A stretch of 64,000 nt of DNA. Source: Rapana venosa. Taxonomy: Eukaryota; Mollusca; Gastropoda; Neogastropoda; Muricidae. A program made the translations under genes and the position numbers. Position 1 is the first letter of the stretch. Every line of letters starts with the position of its first letter. The stretch is from assembly GCA_028751875.1 (NCBI GenBank), contig CM054140.1, forward strand, positions 52,777,673 through 52,841,672, in the 5' to 3' direction. A model generated the notes under the pieces. That model worked only from the letters and a program-made list of their open reading frames with translations. It did not search any database and was not told the DNA's origin. Below, one piece after another: positions 57,560-64,000 of this stretch.

Positions 57560-58690
57560 AATCTACTTGTGATTTCTTCATTCAATATGAAGCATTTCTG
57601 ACGGATGTCACCGCACGATTTACAAGCAAACAAAAATGCATTTCATCTTCAGTCTGCAAGCCACAGATGGGGCATGGGGACTGTGCAGATGTGTCAGTGG
57701 AAAAAAGCATGTTTTGTAGGCATTTAGGCCTTAATTTCTTAATCTCAATCGAGCAAGATTACTCCTATGCCATATCTGTGTTACGACCTTAACATACTTT
57801 TCTGTTTGATAAGCACTTTTCAAGGAAGAGTACTACTTGTACTTTTCTGATTCTTCTATGCAAGCATGCCAGTCTTGTTTATAGGAAGCTATCATTCTGT
57901 CTTTAAATTCACACAAAAATCCTCGCTCAAAGCCAACTCCCTAGCACATCCACACGATGCCAAATCCATGCGTTGTTAGTAATTGCTTTAAAAAAAACTG
58001 CCCAGTTCTGTTTCCGTTTCTAGTTGAATCAACAGCATCTCATACGCTTGTCTGCTCAATCTTGACAGAGGAAGTTGATATAATTTTAACCAATACTTAA
58101 TACACTTCACCTGTGATCTTAAAAATACAGGGTAGTGGCCAGTTTCACCATATACCAATTTGTTAGATGAGTGTAATGATACTGAAAGAAATTGTTTCAT
58201 TGCATAGGTGTGCACTTTTTCCAATTCATATATTAGCATAGGCTCGGTTTGAGAATCAAAAGGTTTCCAGAAAATTAAAAAATCAGTGCAGTTTAGTTTC
58301 CTTAAATACCTTAAAATTTCCATAGTTCCCCCTTTCCCTTTTGGCAACTTTCATCCCATGCTTTTGGGAAACTCAGTTTTATTGTGAAGGTAAGGCCTAA
58401 ATATCTATAAAAGCTTGTTACTTTAATTTCAGTATTACTATAAGCCCACTTCTCTCGCACTGAAAGATGACCTCCCTTTCGAAAAAACATTACATTTGTC
58501 TTTTCTAAGTTAACAGACAGATTCAACCTATCAGCTTAATATTTTAAAGAATTAATTTATTTTTAACCCCTAAAATAGTATTCGACAACAGTATAGTGTC
58601 ATCTGCAAATAGTAAAAGGAATACTTCTACACCTCTGGGGATTAATTGTATGCCGTGTCTTCCTTTTTGGTAGTTATATCGCTAATTCAT
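57560..58690 (-). mobile_element. Jockey-like LINE, RT active site to C-terminus
   Basis: Minus-strand order: KKGRHGIQLIPRGVEVF and LLLFADDTILLSN (about 58600, catalytic ADD); NLSVNLEKTNVMFFRKGGHL (58510); FYRYLGLTFTIKLSF (58410); LRYLRKLNCTDFLIFWKPFD (58300); LEKVHTYAMKQFLSVSLHSS and LVYGETGHYPVFLRSQVKCI (58200); RLSRQAYEMLLIQLE (58040). A shift near 57935 leads to FERGFLCEFKDRMIASYKQD, TEKYVKVVTQIWHRSNLARL and a CPICGLQTEDEMHFCLL zinc-knuckle-like end (57665-57630). This is a distinct family from the other LINEs here. At least three shifts or stops make it inactive. Confidence 0.87.
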
Positions 58691-58759
58691 TAATTAATGA
58701 GAGATAGGATGTTATAACAACGATGATGATATTTATGTTCAGTGGAAAGAAATAAGCAT

Positions 58760-60030
58760 TAACGCATGTTTACTTGGAGTCTTATACAATGGCACTTCTT
58801 AAGAAAGGTAATGTAAGATAGTGACATAACTACCAAACAATCATTCTCATAAGCAATCCAAGCAAAATAGTGATTAGAGAGTTATTCTGAATAGACTCAG
58901 AAAGCAAGGAGAAGAAGCGCTTAAAGAACAAACTGGTTTCAGACCTGAAAGCAGTACAATCGAAAAGATTTTAACTGCAGGCTTCTCATTGAAAATATCT
59001 TCAATACCAAAAAGATCTGTTCCACAGTTTCATCAACTTCAAACAAATTTTAGAAAGCGTGATAGAGTGTGAGATGGTGGACTGTGGCTTGAAATTTCAA
59101 CATTGAGGAAGGATTCGTGCAGATCATTCAGACACTCACTCTATAACACTGCCTGCTGTGCAGTCCTTATGAACAGCCAGATCAGAGATTTCCTCTGAAC
59201 AACAGTAGGAGTCAGACAATGCTGCACACTTTCGCCTCCTTTATTCGGCCTTTTTCTCGAGAAGATCTTGCAATCGTCGCGATTTGAATATCACACCATT
59301 GTATCTCTTGATGGCATATCCATTTGAATCTGAATTTTGCCGACGATATTGATATTCTATGACGGATTGATAATCAACTCCAAGAGCGTACTAGTAAGCT
59401 AAAACAACGTGCTAGCGCTTATGGTGTGGAGGTCAGTGTAGAGAAGAGCAAGGTCATGTTAAACAGCACCAGTGATAGCATTCCTGTTAGCATCGTCAGG
59501 AATGGTCATCAACTTAAACAAGTAGACTCCTTCAAATACCTTGGCTCCATGCTGACCAAAGAGGGCTGTTGTGAAGTTGAAGTAAAGATCAGACTAGCCC
59601 TTGCAACCTTGGCCATGGAAAAGTTGAACAGGATTTTAAAAAGCATGGAGGTTAGCTTTCCAATAAAACTGAAGTTGTTTGGAGCTCTCATCATTTTCAT
59701 ACTGCTGTACAAGTGTGAAAGCTAGACCTTGACCGCTGACCTGGAAAAGAAAATACAAGCGGTGACACAAAATCATTCAGAAAGCTTCCACACATTTCCT
59801 AGCGGGATCACAGAGCCAGTGAGTCAGAAAGCTGAGCCCCAGATACACCTTCTGGATTTTGTACAGAGGAGGAAGCTGGGGCGTTGTTTGGTCTCGTGAC
59901 ATGCCATAACTGTGTTGCCAAGACTATCCTGCAGATGACACTTGTGGGAGGAAGATGCATGGGCAGATAAACGAAAAACTGGATGCAGAACATCGATGGC
60001 GATAATGAAATTGTATTTACTGGAGTAATA
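58760..60030 (+). mobile_element. RTE-type relic (third RTE family), RT to C-terminus
   Basis: Readable blocks are LKKGNVR (58800), a NYQTIILISNPSK-like segment, LKEQTGFRPESSTIEK (58920), IFNCRLLIENIFNTKKICST (58965), a degraded LSPPLFGLFLEKIL (59230) and NFADDIDI-like sequence (59335). An open frame (59426-59725) follows: MEVSVEKSKVMLNSTSDSI, FKYLGSMLTKEGCCEVEVKI and SFPIKLKLFGAL. Then LTADLEKKIQAVT and a degraded WG.C/VTRHAIT block (59880-59930). Block order equals RTE-A but identity is much lower, so it is an older or separate family. The usual TW pair after CES is a stop here. No tail is seen. Confidence 0.82.
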
Positions 60031-60345
60031 CATTAAGCACGATGACGTTTTTCATCCAGCCTCCCTAAACAAAAGTAAATAATTAAACAAGTAAGCACAT
60101 ACAATTCGTTCAAAAAGATGTAAAAACGATAGCAAAAAATACGAAGATCCAAAGGAGGGAAACAGAAGAAAGAGGAAAAAGAAAAGCACCACAGAAAAAT
60201 CAAAGAAATCAACTCTGAGCAAGAAGATAGTACAGTCGTTATTGTCGTAGACGATCATATCAACTGCGATGAAGATACTGAAAGGAAAAGAGAAAGGAAA
60301 ATGAAAAAGGACGAGGAGAAAAAGAAAAAGAAGAAGAAGAGGTGC

Positions 60346-60383
<38 letters not shown>

Positions 60384-60934
60384 CGGGAGAGAGAGAGAGA
60401 GAGAGAGAGAGAGGAAGAGAGAGAGTAAGAGTATTCAGACATAGGTATGCGCAAATAGTTGTAATACAAAAGTCGTGCAAAAATTGGAAGGAAAATAGGA
60501 GTCATGAATCTTTGCTACAAATATGAAACAAGTCTACACATGCATTTCAAGAGAAATTAATAACGAAGATAAAATAAAAAGAGGGGGGTGGGGTGAGGTA
60601 AAGGTAAGAAGCAGCTGACAGGCTGTCAGACACAGCTACTTGCAGACAGAAACACGAACAAAGATTGGCAATCCTACAGGCAAATTGACACACCAACAGA
60701 CAAATAATAAAATGAGACGAGCATAGCATTTAGTTGAAACTGGTCATCAATATATTTGGGGAGCGAGTGACACTAGATTTGTGCTTTTCATTAAAACGTC
60801 ATGATAGGGTGTCTTGACTCTTTTAAAGAAATATTTCAATGTTAGTCACACAGGTGCTCCTGATATGAAGGCACCTGTTTGAGCCACGACGGAGGCATCC
60901 GTTCGAGGGGTCCCCCCATCCCCTCCCATCCCGG
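60031..60934. other. Purine-rich spacer with (AG)n
   Basis: A/G-rich sequence 60110-60440 includes AG microsatellites (60350-60378 and 60386-60425). The minus-strand Ser/Leu/Phe-rich ORFs are its translation. No gene seen. Confidence 0.6.
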
Positions 60935-61095
60935 AGTTAACATCAGTACTGACCCCACTCCCCAAAAAGTATTTCAAATGAGACTATAAAGTAGTCCCGC
61001 GTGCGAATGCACGCAAAACATCTTGCGCACACGTTCCTCCTTTTTGAAGAGCAGGCCATTGCATGCCGGTAGGAATGGATGACAAAATTTCAAAA
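60935..61095 (+). mobile_element. SINE body copy
   Basis: aaatgagactataaagtagt, cccgcgtgcg, aaaacatcttgcgcacac, gcaggccattgcatgccg and gatgacaaaat align with 42790-42914. The part before it, ggagttaacatcagtactga, also matches the minus strand near 63680 (ggagttaacattagtgcaga), extending the shared unit to the left. Confidence 0.68.
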
Positions 61096-61399
61096 ACGAT
61101 TGCACACTGATGTCGTGTCGTCATACCTGAAGTCAAAATGCGGTTGCCTAAATGATGAGCAAAATCCGTTGCGTACGCAATATCTCACAATTGGTGAACT
61201 ACCGAGCTCTAGCCGAGGAGAGAAAAACCATCTCTTACAGATTTGTGAGCATTCTACCCAATGGCTTTGTCTACCTAAGCAGAATGTCCAAGACATCCTA
61301 TTTTGATTCCTATATAGGGTTTTTTGTTCTAGCTCCTGGGCTAGAGATCCGAGGTAACTAGCTAAGACAGGATTAATGCGAATGCGATTTTTCACACCA
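61096..61399. other. Spacer, possibly SINE-derived
   Basis: No recognised coding. Its right end runs into the minus-strand SINE. Confidence 0.4.
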
Positions 61400-61710
61400 T
61401 TACCCTAGCTGCATTCCGACTTCAGGGATACAGTTGGGAATAGAATCCAGCCTACCAATTTTGGGAGGACAATCGGGAGGTATTTCCCTTCTCCTTCCGA
61501 TTTCCAACTGTCGTGGGTTCTTTTGACGTGCACAAGTCCGTAAACACATGGCTCCGACTGGATAAGAGTCTCCCCCGTAAGACATGATATTTAGTTCGAT
61601 TTTCCCGTCAAACTGGGAAGAAAGGGCAAGGCTAGGAATCGAACCCAGAACCCCACAGTTTACTTCTTAGGCAGGTGACCATCTAAACCGCCATGCCACT
61701 TCCCTTCTTA
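61400..61710 (-). mobile_element. tRNA-type SINE
   Basis: On the minus strand 61693-61683 is tggcggtttag, a partial box A, and 61645-61635 is ggttcgattcc, a perfect Pol III box B in the context of a tRNA T-arm. The body follows: gacgggaaaatcgaactaaa, cttatccagtcggagcc, tgtgcacgtcaaaagaaccc. tRNA-type SINEs are transcribed from such an internal promoter. Box A deviates from consensus, so present transcription is doubtful. The 3' end is unclear. Confidence 0.68.
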
Positions 61711-61895
61711 CTTAGATTTATAAACGAGTGTTCAATTCAGAAAAAAAATATTTAGGAGTTATCTCTGAAGAAATCTGTATATCTTAGGATTACTTTTATT
61801 ACTGATTTTTCTTGGCGTTAGTCTTCCCATTCTGAATATCGTTTGTTCCTTTTTCCTAAGCACTTTGTATGTTTTCACAATGCGGAGCTAAAACC
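61711..61895. other. Spacer
   Basis: Short AT-rich spacer, nothing recognised. Confidence 0.4.
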
Positions 61896-61949
61896 AGACT
61901 GTCTGTCTGTCTGTCTCTCTCTCTCTCTGTCTGTCTGTCTCTCTGACTG

Positions 61950-61982
<33 letters not shown>

Positions 61983-62027
61983 GTCTGTATGTCTGTCTCT
62001 GTCTCTGTCTGTCTATCTGTCTCTTTT
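61896..62027. repeat. (CTGT)n/(CT)n compound microsatellite
   Basis: CTGT and CTCT units alternate over 130 bp; the Cys-Leu-Ser ORF is its translation. Confidence 0.93.
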
Positions 62028-63170
62028 TCTCGTTACTAGTTTTTGATAACAGTCACTCATATCTATGAGTAAATGTTAGCACTCACTAGCACACACACTT
62101 ACATACATCTGTGCTCCATCTGCTCTTTTTTATTTGAACATACTTGCTTGTGACTTTTGTGCAAGAATTGATGGAATACTGTCTTTGCTGTTTCGTTCCG
62201 TATAGAAGTCAAATGGAAGTATTTTTTGAAAATGTGCACCGAGTATGCTTAGTAAATCTGACTTAAACAGTGTCAATACTTTCTACAGGAAAAAACAAAG
62301 CATGCTAAATCTATGTGTTTTTCTTTTTCGTGAAAAACGGTAAAGGTAGAGGTTTAACTTACTGCATGACGTGGCGTATATCATTGCATAATCATATTCC
62401 TCTAATAAAACGATGGCCAAAGTGAAAAAATGAGTATTAGTTTAAAAAAAAGTAATGATGTACAGTTCTTGGTTTTTTAAAACAATCTCCAAGTCCCCAA
62501 AATGGAAATAGTTTGGCAAAAGGGTATAATTGATCCTGTTCAAATCTATGCTTTATCGCATACATGAAAATTCGAAACTTGCTAACGCACTCATCGTCAG
62601 AGGTGATTTGACTCATAATCAGCTTTCTTTTAATATCTTGTCTTTAAGTGTGTAGACAAAAAAATAGTTCATGCGGTTTGGGCTTTTGTGTTTCCTGTAT
62701 GAGTGGCAGAGATAAATAAATGAATACATGTGTGTTGCCTTTTCTTCTTTAAAACAGTTACGCTGGCCTTTGGAATTCTCATCATGTATGTGTTCTGTTT
62801 GCTCGAAATCAAACAACGGCAACCAACATATTTAGACTCCACTATTTTCAACATGCAATGTTTGCTCTAACATGTAAAGGTAGGTGATTTGGCGTCTGTT
62901 TTTGTCCAATATGGAGGATTTGGGGCGGAAATCTCTACGAAAGCTGTGACAAACTCATCTATTTTGTATGGAGGCTCTGGCTTCTGATGGTAGGGACAGA
63001 AAGAGCATAATCATTTTATTGACAATGGGTACCGCCGACGGCTGATTCTATGTGAGTGACCAAGCTCAATGGTTGGTTCAGTTTCTCTGGTAGTACTATA
63101 GGGAGGTTCAGGAATGAACTTGCCAACTGCATGAAAGAGCTGAGATCTTCAGAGAGAGGCCTGTCTTGTA
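62028..63170. other. AT-rich spacer, no gene recognised
   Basis: Only small unmatched ORFs. No repeats with a second copy in this window were noticed. Confidence 0.5.
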
Positions 63171-63171
63171 T

Positions 63172-63182
63172 CCATATATATA

Positions 63183-63236
<54 letters not shown>

Positions 63237-63248
63237 ATATATATATGC
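63172..63248. repeat. (TA)n microsatellite
   Basis: TA units with a TTA break near 63190 and a TTTA break near 63222, followed by a short TG run. It could form hairpins. Confidence 0.95.
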
Positions 63249-63399
63249 ATGTGTGTGTGTTATAGTGTGCACTTTGCACACTATAACTTTTGAATTTAAC
63301 CACCACCCCTTCCCCCCTTTCTCTTGTAGATGGGCATGTTTGGCTTGGTTAAACGCCATGGCTTTGTTGGTTCTAAAGAGGGATTAACGTTTCCTTGTA

Positions 63400-63725
63400 A
63401 GTGAGGGGGGCATTGGTGCACTGTCTGGACAACTCTTGTCCATCCCTATACATGTAGCCAGTTGGCATTGTGGCATGGGAGTTTGTAAAGAAAAGAGTCC
63501 AGCAGTCTGCTCCTTCCCCATCCCTTGTCTTAAGTGGACAGCTTTGTGGGGTGGAGAAGTGTACAGTATGGTACTCCGAGTTGATTGTACGGCGTCACCA
63601 AGAGGTGGGGCAGGGCCTCGGTTTATAGTCTCATCCGAAGGACTTTTGGCGAGAGTGGAGTCTGCACTAATGTTAACTCCAGAGGAAAATATTCCTTGAA
63701 CGGATATCAGTTAGTACTTTTGATG
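63400..63725 (-). mobile_element. SINE-like repeat, minus strand
   Basis: On the minus strand gtccttcggatgagactata followed by aaccgaggcc (about 63649-63620) is the SINE core seen at 42795 and 60980. ggagttaacattagtgcaga upstream (about 63684-63665) matches 60934-60955. The part to the left (63400-63610) has no second copy here. Confidence 0.55.
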
Positions 63726-63834
63726 TGGGTATAGATAGCTTTCTTGAAAGCTTCTTTACTCTGGGATGTTTTCATGTATGTTGGTAACATGTTCCACAGT
63801 AGGCTATCTGAGTGAGGCTTGATTTATAGAGGTC

Positions 63835-64000
63835 AATTCTAGGGAGAGACAATGACAATGACAATAGTTTATTGTGATTTAAGCTGTGAAGCCCATTCAC
63901 AAGGGGACAGTGGGAAGGGGACTGGGCACAACACATATATTGAACAATAACAACAACAGCAACAAATATGGTTGTAGCCCAACTGATCTTCATGGCATGG
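63835..64000 (-). mobile_element. Possible LINE/SINE 3' end with (ATTGTC)n tail
   Basis: On the minus strand the sequence ends ...cacaataaactattgtcatt then gtcattgtctctccc: a short (ATTGTC)n repeat following AATAAA-like sequence, the usual look of a non-LTR 3' terminus. Upstream is a GC-richer piece (gcccattcacaaggggacag on plus). No second copy exists in this window, and the element leaves the right edge. Confidence 0.4.

Noticed and set aside
61622..61705. A true tRNA gene on the minus strand
   Set aside because: Box B is good, but the acceptor and anticodon stems do not form convincingly and the sequence continues into a SINE body.

Overview
This window looks like a repeat-dense piece of an invertebrate nuclear genome, most likely a mollusc and plausibly a gastropod. 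The evidence is several diverged non-LTR retrotransposon families (RTE, CR1/L2/Jockey-like, L1/Tx1-like and a second Jockey-like type), tRNA-type SINEs whose modules I recall from gastropod genomes (recollection, unverified), a Tc1/mariner relic, a TIR element, a 5.8 kb satellite array, and many CA, CT and ATT microsatellites. I found no operons, no bacterial genes, no rRNA or tRNA genes, and no intact host protein-coding gene. Nearly every ORF with recognisable homology is reverse transcriptase, endonuclease or transposase.

Layout. 1-650: CR1/Jockey-type RT fragment (minus strand). 651-3011: AT-rich spacer ending in a SINE. 3012-8788: satellite of 25-30 bp monomers with higher-order structure; it resumes in damaged form at 11229-11560. 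Between the two satellite parts (8789-11228) lies one RTE element whose 5' part is inverted. About 11-21 kb and 23.7-37.7 kb carry a mark of poor consensus quality: swollen homopolymers and relics frameshifted at those homopolymers. RTE relics (19390-20515, 25615-26350) and a long CR1/Jockey-like relic (32206-34725) can still be read there. A cleaner island (21.2-23.7 kb) holds two 3' ends of one CR1/L2-like LINE, a tetranucleotide array and a 606 bp TIR element.

From 37.7 kb the sequence is clean and shows nested transposons. A mariner relic abuts an RTE element on the minus strand (RTE-B, 39106-42130). RTE-B is interrupted by a 5'-inverted copy of a second RTE family (RTE-A, 39441-40330). 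A CR1-type element (43412-47060) is split by a 5'-inverted L1/Tx1-like element flanked by an 11 bp target-site duplication. A near full-length RTE-A copy (51512-54742) has its own 11 bp duplication and a (GAT)n tail. The last 10 kb hold a Jockey-type RT C-terminal half, a third RTE relic, several SINE copies and microsatellites.

The genes form no pathway; the window is a record of layered retrotransposition. The strongest new observations are structural. Three independent non-LTR insertions have the inverted-5' geometry expected of twin priming, and one of them carries a 121 bp local copy at the inversion junction. A TIR element contains an RT fragment bracketed by an 84 bp duplication. A SINE and a LINE share the same 3' tail. 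I did not find a convincing undescribed functional system.
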